This document shows, one piece after another, positions 1-8,266 of a stretch of DNA of 64,000 nt. The position numbers and the translations under genes were made by a program. The stretch comes from Prevotella sp902465605 (lineage in GTDB: Bacteria; Bacteroidota; Bacteroidia; Bacteroidales; Bacteroidaceae), in NCBI GenBank assembly GCA_902465605.1, contig CABQNT010000001.1, forward strand, positions 263,501 through 327,500. Direction: 5' to 3'. A model generated the notes under the pieces. The model did not search any database. It worked only from the letters and a program-made list of their open reading frames with translations, and had not been told where the DNA came from. How positions within the stretch are numbered: position 1 is the first letter of the stretch; each line of letters opens with the position of its first letter.

Positions 1-507
1 GCCGTTCCGATAGAGGTTGGCAGGTGGTGGTGGATAGGTGGCTACAAAGTGTTGCCGTTTCCGTTGGTGCATTACAATACCGACGGCACTCGCTGTCCTA
101 TTTGCGGCTTTCTTATTGAGCATGAGGATTGTGGCCGGGTGTGTTTCTTTACCGATTGCGCTGACTTTAGTCGTGAGGTGATGACGGAAAACGGTATCGA
201 AATAAAACCGTATGACTTTGCCAACATCAACCACTGGATGATTGAAGCCAACTACGACAACTATATTTTGTACCGTAGCAAGCTGGAGCCGTATCTCAAA
301 GACCGTATCAAGATGAGCCACATGAGCATACAGCGAGCCGTGAAGACAGCAAAACGAATAGATCTAAGGCAGGCAAGGGAAATCGTGCTTATCCACCTAT
401 CGGCTGGCAATGGCGATGAGCGGAAGTTCGTGCGTGAGATGCGTAAGGCAACAGGCAAGCGAGTGGTGGCAGCACACCGTGGAATGGTGGTTGATTTCAG
501 CATATAA
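1..507 (+). CDS. MBL-fold metallohydrolase, phage type (5' partial)
   Basis: The reading frame is open from base 1, so the gene begins left of the window; a GTG at 49 is internal. The visible part has the core of phage-encoded MBL-fold hydrolases: GGYKVLPFPLVH, then GFLIEHEDCGRVCFFTD, the NHWMIEANYD block, a SHMS turn and the tail IHLSAGNGDERKFVREMR. The metal-binding HxHxDH motif would be in the missing N-terminal part. In Bacteroidetes phages such genes sit among the replication and recombination genes, which fits the replication initiator that starts 5 bases downstream. The substrate is unknown. Family call is by recalled motif similarity. Confidence 0.72.
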   Translation, partial: AVPIEVGRWWWIGGYKVLPFPLVHYNTDGTRCPICGFLIEHEDCGRVCFFTDCADFSREVMTENGIEIKPYDFANINHWMIEANYDNYILYRSKLEPYLKDRIKMSHMSIQRAVKTAKRIDLRQAREIVLIHLSAGNGDERKFVREMRKATGKRVVAAHRGMVVDFSI

Positions 508-512
508 TAACG

Positions 513-1319
513 ATGAAGCAAAAGAGGAAAACAAAAGAATATTTCACCGTCTACGACTGGATGATTACCTACTTGCGGCTCAAAGGCAGCGAGCTGCTAC
601 TATATGCCATTATCTACTCATTTTGCAAAGACGGCGAGACTATGGTCACAGGGTTGGAGTATCTGGCAAACAGAACAGCGATGACGACAATTCATGTGTG
701 TAGATGTCTTAACTCACTACAAGAAAAAGAGGTCATTATTAAGGAAGTGAAAGAGGGACAAAAAATATACTTAACCATTAACAAAATGTTAATGCACCAT
801 AAACAAAATGTTAATGCACCATTAACAAAATGTAAATGCACCATTAACAAAATGTTAACGGTTACACCTTATATATGTAATACTAACGTATTACTTAATA
901 ATAATAAAAGTGATAGTGAAATTGATAACAAAACACACACCACAACAGAAACACAAAACAAACAAGAAAAAGAAAGTCAGACGGACAGCTATGCTGAGGA
1001 AATATTGAACAATCAATCTGACCGTGAACGAATGTGCATGGTACTGAAGATTGACAACGGCTTTCTGTCCGAGCAACTCACAAACTTTTGCGATGAGATG
1101 AAAGTAAAGGAAAAGACACACGTGGACTTCAAAGACTTTAAGAGCCATTTTTTCGACTGGCTAAGAATACGGACAAAAATAGCAAAACAACAACAAAATG
1201 GGAACAACCAGTATCACACAACCACTACAAACTGCTTTGGAGAGGATGAGGCAGCCAAGCAACAGCGGCTGCAATCGTATGCAAAACTCATACAAGACCT
1301 CAGAAGCGGCAAAGGATAA
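513..1319 (+). CDS. Phage replication initiator, helix-turn-helix type
   Basis: 268 aa. The N-terminal third reads as a winged-helix replisome organiser: WMITYLRLKGSELLLYAIIYSF, then LEYLANRTAMTTIHVCRCLNSLQEKEVI as the recognition helix region. A low-complexity Thr/Asn/Gln linker follows, then a C-terminal helical part with the block FKDFKSHFFDWLRI. Its job would be to bind the phage origin and recruit host helicase. The gene carries four 22-bp direct repeats at 781-858 followed by an AT-rich tract, the layout of an origin inside the initiator gene, as in lambda O. It overlaps the next gene at its 3' end. Confidence 0.7.
   Translation: MKQKRKTKEYFTVYDWMITYLRLKGSELLLYAIIYSFCKDGETMVTGLEYLANRTAMTTIHVCRCLNSLQEKEVIIKEVKEGQKIYLTINKMLMHHKQNVNAPLTKCKCTINKMLTVTPYICNTNVLLNNNKSDSEIDNKTHTTTETQNKQEKESQTDSYAEEILNNQSDRERMCMVLKIDNGFLSEQLTNFCDEMKVKEKTHVDFKDFKSHFFDWLRIRTKIAKQQQNGNNQYHTTTTNCFGEDEAAKQQRLQSYAKLIQDLRSGKG
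775..860 (+). repeat. Four 22-bp direct repeats, candidate phage origin iterons
   Basis: Copies begin at 781, 803, 825 and 847 with core ACAAAATGTTAATGCACCAT; the third has one change and the fourth is cut after ACAAAATGTTAA. The 22-bp period is close to two helical turns and is not a multiple of three, so each copy is translated in a different frame. The DNA rather than the protein is therefore being conserved. An AT-rich tract (about 866-975) follows immediately and could be the unwinding element. Confidence 0.72.
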
Positions 1320-1893
1320 TCACATAAGCATCAGCAGCCAAGTAGTTGAGGTAAAGCCAAGCGAGCTGGTGGCAAGGTATGGAGATAAAAACAGATTTCT
1401 GCAAACGTTTCATGTCAACAACCAAATCACTTACACCAACGATGAGCAGCGATGCCACTTCGGCACGGCACCCACACTCGCACAGGTGAGCAAGGCGTAC
1501 GGCCAGCAGACCACGGAGGAATGGCTCATCTATCAAATCGTAGACCTGTCAGAGTTTTGCAAGCTCAAGAGCAAGCTCACCAGCACACAGGTAAAGCAGA
1601 CGGCACAGCTCATCATGAACGCCTACGGCTACCTCAAGGTGACAGAGGTGATGCTTTACTTCCGTCGGTTCAAGTTCGGTCAGTACGGTCGTTTCTATGG
1701 CAGCGTTGACGCTATGATTATCCTCGACTGCATCAAGAAGTTTTGTAACGAGCGCAGCGAAGCCATCCACAGACAGCGGAAGGTAGAGGAAGAACAGGCA
1801 AGGGAACAACAGATGCGTGGCTGCATCTCATGGGAAGAGTATCAACGGAAAGAGAAAGAGAGAGAAGATGCAACAGCGAAAGACAGCCAGTGA
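1198..1893 (+). CDS. Conserved phage protein (DUF6633-like)
   Basis: 231 aa from the ATG at 1198. That start overlaps the preceding gene by 122 bases, and an internal ATG at 1279 would give 204 aa, so the true start is uncertain. The central part contains FGTAPTLAQVSKAYG, EEWLIYQIVDLSEFCKLKSKLT and LMYFRRFK-like segments ending in QYGRFYGSVDAMII. I associate this pattern with an uncharacterised Bacteroidetes phage family found beside replication initiators. The C-terminus is a charged Glu/Arg/Gln-rich helix. No enzymatic motif is visible; position suggests a role in replication or in loading a replication protein. Confidence 0.55.
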   Translation: MGTTSITQPLQTALERMRQPSNSGCNRMQNSYKTSEAAKDNHISISSQVVEVKPSELVARYGDKNRFLQTFHVNNQITYTNDEQRCHFGTAPTLAQVSKAYGQQTTEEWLIYQIVDLSEFCKLKSKLTSTQVKQTAQLIMNAYGYLKVTEVMLYFRRFKFGQYGRFYGSVDAMIILDCIKKFCNERSEAIHRQRKVEEEQAREQQMRGCISWEEYQRKEKEREDATAKDSQ

Positions 1894-2008
1894 GTGCCTT
1901 GTCTGTGAACATGGTATGAACTGTATTAACGGTAGATATTGCAGTAAGTTGAAAATATATGTTGAACACCAAGTAAAATCAATTTGTAAAGAACATGGCC
2001 AAGGATAA
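1868..2008 (+). CDS. Small Cys-rich phage protein
   Basis: 46 aa from the ATG at 1868; an earlier ATG at 1817 lies inside the previous gene. The sequence has CLVCEHGMNCINGRYC, a four-cysteine C-x2-C-x5-C-x5-C knuckle, followed by KIYVEHQVKSICKEH with another Cys/His pair. This suggests a small zinc-binding protein. It overlaps the genes on both sides (upstream end 1893, downstream start 1995), which indicates translational coupling in the early operon. Function is unknown; small Cys-rich proteins next to HNH nucleases are common in phages. Confidence 0.55.
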   Translation: MQQRKTASECLVCEHGMNCINGRYCSKLKIYVEHQVKSICKEHGQG

Positions 2009-2324
2009 AGACTACAAAAGAATGATACACACGGCTCGCTGGCTGCGGCTGCGGCGTGACAAGTTGAGTGCCAACCCACTTTGCGAGAGGTGCAAAATAG
2101 AAGGAAGGTTAACAGCAGCGACCGAGGTACATCATGTTGTGCCAGTGGAAAGTGCGTTGACGGTGAGCGATAAAGAACGGCTACTATTCGACTATCACAA
2201 CTTGATGTCGCTATGCCACGACTGCCATGTAAAGACACATGTAGAGCTTGGTCGAGGAGGCAGGAAGTTAGCAAAGCAGAGGGCGGAGGAGCATTTACAA
2301 CAGTTTGTCAAGAAATTTTTGTAA
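1995..2324 (+). CDS. HNH endonuclease
   Basis: 109 aa with a complete HNH fold: zinc ligands C30-x2-C33 and C74-x2-C77, the catalytic EVHHVVP (H46, H47), N69 in YHNLMSLC and H82 in HVKTH. HNH proteins next to the terminase are known to act with it in cutting genomes of cos-type phages. This gene sits directly before a candidate cos site (2331-2343) and the two terminase genes, exactly that arrangement. Start at 1995 overlaps the Cys-rich gene by 14 bases. Confidence 0.9.
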   Translation: MAKDKDYKRMIHTARWLRLRRDKLSANPLCERCKIEGRLTAATEVHHVVPVESALTVSDKERLLFDYHNLMSLCHDCHVKTHVELGRGGRKLAKQRAEEHLQQFVKKFL

Positions 2325-2606
2325 CTTTATACCCCGGGGGGCGTTTTTTAAGAGATAGGGGGTATGGGATAAACCCCGCCTACCACCATTTGCACGCGTG
2401 AGGTGGAAAAATAAAATCGGGTACTTTTGGGAGGGGAGAGGTTTATAGAGGTCTAGATAACAAGATAACTAGATGGCTAGAGGCTAGAGGCTAGAATGGT
2501 GGATGGATGAATGAGGAGTGGTGGCTGTGGTGTTATTGAGATTGATATTTGCTTTTGATTGATATTTTTTATTTTTGATTTTGAATTTTGGTATAAAATT
2601 GATTTT
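2325..2606. other. Packaging-region intergenic sequence, candidate cos
   Basis: This 282-base gap between the HNH and small terminase genes holds no convincing gene. It contains a GC-rich palindromic core ACCCCGGGGGGCG at 2331-2343, a second G/C block (GGGGG at about 2357 pairing with CCCC at about 2376), three perfect copies of GGCTAGA at 2475-2495, and an AT-rich tract of TTGATTGATATTT-like units at 2535-2606. GC-rich cores just after HNH genes are where cos sites of HNH/terminase phages are usually found. Cleavage is inferred, not shown. Confidence 0.45.
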
Positions 2607-2951
2607 ATGAAGAATTTTGCGAGCCGCATCAAGGCGGTGTTGAGGAAGAATGGGAAGTACAGCGGTGGAATGGACTTGCTGATTAACTCCACGGCGATTA
2701 GTCTGAACATGATTGAGCTGTGCCGAAAGGAGATGGAGACGCTGGAGGCTACCACGGTGAAGGTGCATACGCGGTATGGCGAGAAGCTGGAGCCGCATCC
2801 GGTGTTCAGGACGCTGCGTGACGCTCAGACGGTGTTGCTGAAGAACTGCAAGGAGCTGGGGCTGAACTATGGTGAGCTGTCGAAGATTATCGAGGAGGAC
2901 GGCGGCAAGCTCATGAAGTTGATTGAAGCCGTTAACGGGGAAGAGGGATGA
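2607..2951 (+). CDS. Terminase small subunit (P27 family)
   Basis: 114 aa from the ATG at 2607; an in-frame ATG at 2559 would add an unlikely Phe-rich stretch from the AT-rich tract. Helical protein with the P27-type pattern YSGGMDLLINSTAISLNMIELC, an EPHPVFRTLRDAQTVLLKNCKELGL block and a short acidic C-terminus. The small subunit recognises the packaging site and recruits the large subunit. It lies between the HNH gene and the large terminase. A 9-bp AGGGCTAAT-type tandem repeat (about 2965-2990) fills the junction to the next gene. Confidence 0.8.
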   Translation: MKNFASRIKAVLRKNGKYSGGMDLLINSTAISLNMIELCRKEMETLEATTVKVHTRYGEKLEPHPVFRTLRDAQTVLLKNCKELGLNYGELSKIIEEDGGKLMKLIEAVNGEEG

Positions 2952-3016
2952 GACGCTGAAGGTTAGGCTAATAGGGCTAATAGGGCTAATTTGGAGACAC
3001 TAAGAAGAACATCTGA

Positions 3017-4762
3017 ATGAACGTTGCGGAGATAAACATCAAGAAAGCGCAAAAAAAGGCCGTGGCGGCTTTTGTTTTGAAGCGGTGGGTGGTTGTAAGG
3101 GAAAAGCATAGAAAATCGCTCACAGGGGCAGGAAATGGCCTTATTTCGTATTTAGACGAGGTGGTGTCTAACCCTGTCGGGCATAATTTGTATGAATTGT
3201 TGGCCGTGAAGCGTTTTTTTGAGTTTCTGGACAAGTATCCGTTCAAGGTGGAGCGTGTGCGGAAGTTCTACAGGTTTTATCACGCTTTGAGGTTTAGCGG
3301 TTTGCGGGGTAGGCAGCATTACAAGCTGACGCCCATTCAATGCTTCCAATTTGCCAATATTTACGGTTTTGCACTGCCTGACGGTAGGCGGTTGTGTAGG
3401 ACGGCATATATCTTTGTTCCGAGGAAGTTCAGCAAGACCACATCGGCGGCTGCCATGGCAGTGTATGACATGCTGTTTGGCGATGACAATGCTCAAGCGT
3501 ATGTAGGTGCAAACAGTTATGGTCAAGCAAAGGTTTGCTTTGATGAGGTGCGCAACATCATGTTTGATCTTGACGGTGACGGGAAGAATTTTCAGGTAAA
3601 TCGTGAAAAGATAACCTTCAAAGGACGTCACCGCCATAGTTTTATCCAGTGTTTGACCGCTAATGCAAAGACAAAAGACGGCTTGTTTGCAAGTTTGGTA
3701 ATCATGGATGAATACGCTCAAGCTCGCAACACAGCAGGAAAGAACGGTGCAGACTTGAGAAACGTGCTAACGACTTCCGTGGGGCCACGTGTAAACCCAC
3801 TGTTAGTTATCATCACCACCGCAAGCGAGGTGGTGGATGGACCCTTTGCCCATGAATTGGAGGGTGTGAAGAAAGTGTTGGAAGGTGAGCAGGAAAACGA
3901 CACGATATTTGCGAGTTTGTTTATGCCCGATGCCTGGGATGATGAAAGCGACCCAAAAACATGGGCTAAGGTTCAGCCGCACTTGGGTGTGACTGTTCGA
4001 CCCGACTATTATGAACAGGAATATAGAACAGCGCAACTCTCGGACGAAAATATGGTTGCATTTAGAACAAAATTGCTCAACGTTTTTGCCCTAAGCGCCA
4101 AGGAGCGGTGGTTCACTTACGAGAAGGCGCAGACGCTGTTGGGCAAGTTTGATATAGACCATTTGAAGGGAATGCCGCTTTGTGCGGTGGCTTATGACCT
4201 GTCGGTGCATGATGATTTCAGTGCGGTGAGTTATACTTGTTATTCGAGCGGTACGAAGAGTTTCTACTGTCATACTGACTACTATTTCCCCGAGGGTGCT
4301 TTGGTTGGGCATCCTAACGAGCAGTTGTACAGACGCTGGCACAAGGACGGTTATTTGAAGTTGTGTCAAGGCAGCTGTATAGACGTGCGTATGATAGCCG
4401 ATGATATTCTTGCGCGTTCAAAGCGGGTGCGCATCATTCGCGTCGGCTACGATTCTTACAAGGCGCAGGATTTGACGAGCATTTTGCTGACTATTGGCGG
4501 CAAGGGCATCGTTCAGCCTTATGGTCAGACGAATGGTAACTTTAATTTACCTGTTGAGAGTTTTGAAATGCTGGCGTATGCAGACCCGCCCAAGATTGTT
4601 CTGAATGACAACCCGATCAACGTGTTCTGTCTGTGCAACTGCGTGCTGACAGAGGATAACCTTGAAAATAAGAAACCGGTGAAGGTGTCGCAAAATCAAA
4701 AGATTGACGGCACGATTACGATGCTGATGACGCTTGGTCAGCTTTACCGATACGAGCGGTAG
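3017..4762 (+). CDS. Terminase large subunit
   Basis: 581 aa. The ATPase domain has a deviant Walker A PRKFSKTT (135-142), where most relatives have PRKNGKT, and a Walker B LVIMDE (227-232). The C-terminal RNase H-like nuclease has AYDLSVHDDF (D394), VGYDSYKA (D479) and KIDGTIT (D564) as likely metal ligands. Length fits the HK97-type large subunit family. It powers DNA packaging through the portal and cuts the concatemer. It follows the small subunit by 65 bases and is separated from the portal gene by a promoter-bearing gap. Confidence 0.95.
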   Translation: MNVAEINIKKAQKKAVAAFVLKRWVVVREKHRKSLTGAGNGLISYLDEVVSNPVGHNLYELLAVKRFFEFLDKYPFKVERVRKFYRFYHALRFSGLRGRQHYKLTPIQCFQFANIYGFALPDGRRLCRTAYIFVPRKFSKTTSAAAMAVYDMLFGDDNAQAYVGANSYGQAKVCFDEVRNIMFDLDGDGKNFQVNREKITFKGRHRHSFIQCLTANAKTKDGLFASLVIMDEYAQARNTAGKNGADLRNVLTTSVGPRVNPLLVIITTASEVVDGPFAHELEGVKKVLEGEQENDTIFASLFMPDAWDDESDPKTWAKVQPHLGVTVRPDYYEQEYRTAQLSDENMVAFRTKLLNVFALSAKERWFTYEKAQTLLGKFDIDHLKGMPLCAVAYDLSVHDDFSAVSYTCYSSGTKSFYCHTDYYFPEGALVGHPNEQLYRRWHKDGYLKLCQGSCIDVRMIADDILARSKRVRIIRVGYDSYKAQDLTSILLTIGGKGIVQPYGQTNGNFNLPVESFEMLAYADPPKIVLNDNPINVFCLCNCVLTEDNLENKKPVKVSQNQKIDGTITMLMTLGQLYRYER

Positions 4763-4802
4763 AAAAATATACAAATTAAATCAAAAATATTATCTATTTT
4801 TC

Positions 4803-4833
4803 TTGCTTGTATTGTGGAAAAGTAGTATATTTG
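4803..4833 (+). promoter_or_regulatory. Bacteroidetes-type promoter for head genes
   Basis: TTG at 4803-4805 is followed by exactly 20 bases and then TATATTTG at 4826-4833, matching the Bacteroidetes TTG-N19-21-TAnnTTTG form. The portal ATG is at 4869, giving a leader of roughly 30 bases. It would start a new late transcript for portal, protease, capsid and tail genes. Confidence 0.65.
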
Positions 4834-4868
4834 TGTATGGGTAACGATATAGATTTTGCATTCTTTTC

Positions 4869-6104
4869 ATGGTATTTAGGTTAGGTAAATTATTCAAGAA
4901 TGTTTTCAGGAGAGGTGAAGGAGCGGCTAGCGAGCCGACCTCCTCACCTTTTTCGCCCCGTGAGGGAATTTTTCTAGACGCGGACTATTACCCGTCGTCT
5001 GGTGCGGCCTTGTCCATAGCCACCGTTTATCGCTGTGTGTCGCTTTTGAGCAAGAGCGTGGCGAACTTGCCTTTTGAATATTTGCGACGCAAGAACGGTA
5101 TTTTTGAGCCAATGACGGATGACTCACTTTATTATTTGCTGACCGTCCAACCAGACAAGACTTACAATGCTTTTGATTTTTGGCGTGATGCCGTTTCTGA
5201 GTTATTGCTTTCGGGCAATGCATACATCGTGCCTGTTTATAGCTCGATAAGCATGAGCGTTGAGCGGCTTGTGCTGTGCAGCCGTGGTTCGGTGATGCAC
5301 GACACGCAACACGACATCTACACGGTGAACGATGCGGTGAACGGATTGATGGGGACGTTTGGCGAGGATGAGGTGATTCATCTGAAAGGTCACAGCGTTG
5401 ACGGTAAGAGCGGCATGAGCGTGCTGCATTACGCCCGCATGACTTTGTCTATTGCCCGGGCTGGAGATGCGGAAACTAACAGCCGTTTCAAGAATGGCGG
5501 CAATGTGTCTGGCTTGCTGTCGAACGACAAGAGTGCGATTGGTCTTGGCGGATATCAGGATAAAGAATTGGACAAGGCTGCGATAGACGTTGATGGTAAG
5601 TTCAGGAGCGGTCAGCGCATCGTGAGCCTTCCGGGTATGGTAGATTTCAAACAAATAACGATGAGTTCGGCCGATTTGCAGTTCCTGGAGAGCCGCAAGT
5701 TTACCGTTCGTGAGATCTGTCGTTTCTTTGGTGTTCATCCAAGTTTTGTGTTTGACGATACAAGTAACAACTATAAATCGGCTGAGATGGCGAATGTGGC
5801 GTTTTTGTCTACGACGCTGAACCCGATACTCAGACAGATTGAGCTTGAATTTTTGCGGAAGCTAGTATCGCCACGTTTGGTTGGGAATATGAAGTTTGCC
5901 TTTGACCGTCGTGCGCTTTATGCGTGTGATTTGGAAAGCAAGGCTAAATATCAGGCAGATACGATAGCTACTGGCTTGTACACGGTGAACGAGTGGCGTA
6001 AGGAAGAAAATAAACGACCAGTAGCTGGTGGTGACGTAGTGCTGGTTTCGGCCAACTTGAAATCGATTGACGATACGAGCTTGAGCGGTGTCGCAACTGA
6101 ATAA
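4869..6104 (+). CDS. Portal protein (HK97 family)
   Basis: 411 aa. The family pattern is clear: ALSIATVYRCVSLLSKSVANLPF near the N-terminus, DFWRDAVSELLLSGNAYI in the middle, and FFGVHPSFVFDDTSNNYKSAEMANVAFLSTTLNPILRQIE in the clip and stem region (about residues 290-330). The portal forms the dodecameric gate at one capsid vertex and docks the terminase. It has its own upstream promoter at 4803-4833. It is followed after 68 bases by the prohead protease. Confidence 0.93.
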   Translation: MVFRLGKLFKNVFRRGEGAASEPTSSPFSPREGIFLDADYYPSSGAALSIATVYRCVSLLSKSVANLPFEYLRRKNGIFEPMTDDSLYYLLTVQPDKTYNAFDFWRDAVSELLLSGNAYIVPVYSSISMSVERLVLCSRGSVMHDTQHDIYTVNDAVNGLMGTFGEDEVIHLKGHSVDGKSGMSVLHYARMTLSIARAGDAETNSRFKNGGNVSGLLSNDKSAIGLGGYQDKELDKAAIDVDGKFRSGQRIVSLPGMVDFKQITMSSADLQFLESRKFTVREICRFFGVHPSFVFDDTSNNYKSAEMANVAFLSTTLNPILRQIELEFLRKLVSPRLVGNMKFAFDRRALYACDLESKAKYQADTIATGLYTVNEWRKEENKRPVAGGDVVLVSANLKSIDDTSLSGVATE

Positions 6105-6117
6105 GATTTTATCGAAA

Positions 6118-6160
6118 CCCTACAATGGGCACACATTAACCCTACAATGGGCATACATTA
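6118..6160 (+). repeat. Two tandem copies of a 21-bp motif before the protease gene
   Basis: CCCTACAATGGGCAcACATTA at 6118-6138 and CCCTACAATGGGCAtACATTA at 6140-6160 differ at one base and are spaced 22 bp apart. They end 12 bases before the prohead protease start. The role is unknown; a paired protein-binding site or translational control element is possible. Confidence 0.6.
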
Positions 6161-6172
6161 GGATAACGAAAT

Positions 6173-6832
6173 ATGGAGAAGAAAAAGTTAAGACGGGAAT
6201 TGTTCACGTCCACTCCTTTGGAGATTCGTGAAAGCGTGGAAGGTGAATCGAAACGCACGATCAGTGGGTATGCGATATTGTTTGACACGCCTTCGGCCGT
6301 GTTGTATGAATACGGCAACATGGAGGTGCGTGAGGTTATCAGCAAGCGTGCGGTAACGGAAGAGTTTTTGCGACAGCAGGACATCAAGATGACGATGTTT
6401 CACGACCGTCAGTTGATTTTGGCTCGCAGCAACCATGGTGAAGGTTCCCTCAGTTACAGCGTTGACGATAAAGGTGTGCGGTTTGAGTTTGAGGTTCCCG
6501 ACACTTGCGACGGTGATAAGGCTTTCGAGTTGGTGAAGCGTGGTGATATTTGCGGTTGCAGCTTCATGTTTAGCACTTATTATGGCGATAAAGATTATGT
6601 AGCCGTAGAGGTGAAGCGTGAAAACGGTCGTGAGTGTGCCACCAATACGGTTTTGGCATTTACTGGTATTTATGATTTTACATTAGCCGCTGATCCAGCT
6701 TACCCCGATACAAGTTGCGAAACAATTGGCAGAGAGATTGTCAATGCGTGCCGCAAAGACGAGAAAGACTTGACCAAGGTGCGTGAGCAGGTGAAGGAAA
6801 TGAGAGCAAGGGCAAAATGCAGCCTCCCCTAA
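6173..6832 (+). CDS. Prohead protease (HK97 family, S78-like)
   Basis: 219 aa. The likely catalytic His is H77 in MFHDRQLIL and the Ser is S130 in GDICGCSFMF, the usual spacing of caudoviral prohead proteases. The N-terminal TISGYAILFDTPS and the C-terminal ALTF-like TGIYDFTLAADPAYPDT are also typical. It cleaves the scaffold part of the capsid precursor during maturation. The last codons (ending KCSLP) and the stop come from an adjoining GC-rich repeat at 6822-6893, so the native C-terminus may have been altered. Confidence 0.9.
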   Translation: MEKKKLRRELFTSTPLEIRESVEGESKRTISGYAILFDTPSAVLYEYGNMEVREVISKRAVTEEFLRQQDIKMTMFHDRQLILARSNHGEGSLSYSVDDKGVRFEFEVPDTCDGDKAFELVKRGDICGCSFMFSTYYGDKDYVAVEVKRENGRECATNTVLAFTGIYDFTLAADPAYPDTSCETIGREIVNACRKDEKDLTKVREQVKEMRARAKCSLP

Positions 6833-6982
6833 CCCCTCCAAAGGAGGGGAAAAGCCCCACCCGACCTCCCCGAGGGGGGAGGAGAGTGAATGGCAAGACT
6901 ATCAACTCGTAAACTTGTGAACTATTAACTTGTAAACTAAAGAACTTACAAACTTATTAACTTATAAAAAACTTTTATCAAA
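6822..6982 (+). repeat. MITE-like/REP element plus AACT micro-repeats before the capsid gene
   Basis: A GC-rich palindrome (AGCCTCCCCTAACCCCTCC at 6821-6839 followed by AAGGAGGGG) and a related second block end at about 6893. An A/T-rich string of AACTTGTAA/AACTCGTAA units then runs to the capsid start. The element supplies the protease stop codon. Confidence 0.75.
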
Positions 6983-8137
6983 ATGGAAGAGAAGAAACTG
7001 AACATTAGAAGCTTGGTGAACAAATACCAAGAAAATTGTGAACGTATCAACGCAATTGCGGATGCGTGTGAGGCAGAGAGCCGTGAACGAAATGAGAAGG
7101 AGGATGCCGAGTACAAGGCATTGAGTAGGGAGAACGGCTTGTTGCAGATGCGCATGCAAGCGGAAGCCGCTAAGGTGTATGCAGAGGAAGGCAAGCCTGT
7201 TGATTCGGACAAATTGCTCCGTGAGAATTTGTTGGAAAAGAATCAGAAAGTGACCATCTCTTTGATGCGTGAAGCCGTGGTTACACCACAAACGACCGCA
7301 GCTTTGGCAGATACTGGCATTATACCAGTTAGTGAGCAAGAAATTTTAACGCCTATCCGCAAGGGTTTGATTTATGACAAGGTTGGCTTGCATATCCGCA
7401 GCGGTTTGGCTGGGAAACTTCGTTGGCCCATTCACGGAAAGGCTATTGCCAGTTTTGCCGATGAGGCTGAACGTTTGGTGGACAGCAAGATTGATTTCAG
7501 CAAGCTGGAAATGCAGGGCTATCGTTTGGGTATCGCCATTCCTGTGACCAAGGAAGAGTTGGAAGACAGCCACGGCATTGTTGAGAGCGTGATTAAGAGT
7601 GAGGCGCCGGCTGCCATTGTTGATGTTATCAATGATGCGCTGTTCAGTACGGACAAGAAGTACAAGGCGGCTGACGGTCAGCAACACGACCGCAAAGTGT
7701 TCGGTCCATTCGTGAAGGCAGCAGAGAAAGCCATCAAGTTCGCCGCCGCCGTTCCTACTCGTAAGGAGTTGCTCTCAATGCTGTCGAAGGTGTCGAGCGT
7801 GGTTGACATGGTTAATCCTTGCTGGATTATGAACGAGGCTATGAAGGCTGAGTTGCAGGATGTGAAGGTAGACGCTGGTAGCGGAAGGTTTGTGTGTGAA
7901 TACGACATGATACTGGGTTATCCTGTCTTTACTACAGCAGCTATCGGTGACGGTAACATCGGTTTCGGTGACTGGAGTTATCAGGCAGCTGGTTTCTTTG
8001 GCAACATGAATTTCATCGCAGATCCATACACGTTGGCTCGTAGAAATGCGGTTGACTTTGTGCTGAACGCTCGCTTTGGCACGGTGACACTGCGTGATGA
8101 TGCATTTGTGCTGGGAAAAGCGAAAGCGGGACAGTAA
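6983..8137 (+). CDS. Major capsid protein (HK97 fold)
   Basis: 384 aa. The N-terminal ~100 residues are a charged coiled-coil scaffold (delta) domain rich in Glu, Arg and Lys, which the protease would remove. The mature part shows LRWPIHGKAIASFADEAERL, GIAIPVTKEELEDS, the MNEAMKAELQDV spine-helix region and ILGYPVFTTAAIGDGNIGFGDWSYQAA. It forms the icosahedral shell. Its first 35 leader bases (6948-6982) are identical to those before the tail tube gene at 8974-9008, which suggests shared high-level translation control for the two most abundant virion proteins. Confidence 0.93.
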   Translation: MEEKKLNIRSLVNKYQENCERINAIADACEAESRERNEKEDAEYKALSRENGLLQMRMQAEAAKVYAEEGKPVDSDKLLRENLLEKNQKVTISLMREAVVTPQTTAALADTGIIPVSEQEILTPIRKGLIYDKVGLHIRSGLAGKLRWPIHGKAIASFADEAERLVDSKIDFSKLEMQGYRLGIAIPVTKEELEDSHGIVESVIKSEAPAAIVDVINDALFSTDKKYKAADGQQHDRKVFGPFVKAAEKAIKFAAAVPTRKELLSMLSKVSSVVDMVNPCWIMNEAMKAELQDVKVDAGSGRFVCEYDMILGYPVFTTAAIGDGNIGFGDWSYQAAGFFGNMNFIADPYTLARRNAVDFVLNARFGTVTLRDDAFVLGKAKAGQ

Positions 8138-8140
8138 GGG

Positions 8141-8266
8141 AGCCTCCCCCAGCCCCTCCGAAGGAGGGGAGAAGCCCCACCCGACCTCCCCGAAGGGGAG
8201 GGGAGTGAATGGCTGAGCTATCAACTCGTAAACTCGTAAACTTGTAAACTTGTAAACTGAAAAACG
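8141..8266 (+). repeat. MITE-like/REP element plus AACT micro-repeats
   Basis: The GC-rich part runs 8141-8211 with AGCCTCCCCCAGCCCCTCC and AAGGAGGGGAG; AACTCGTAAACTTGTAA units fill the rest up to the connector start at 8267. Its layout matches the element at 6822. Confidence 0.75.

Noticed and set aside
410..703. 97-codon frame spanning the end of the MBL gene
   Set aside because: It overlaps two well-supported genes and has no ribosome site.
775..860. CRISPR-like repeats or a protein repeat
   Set aside because: No spacers, and the frame changes with every copy; iterons fit better.
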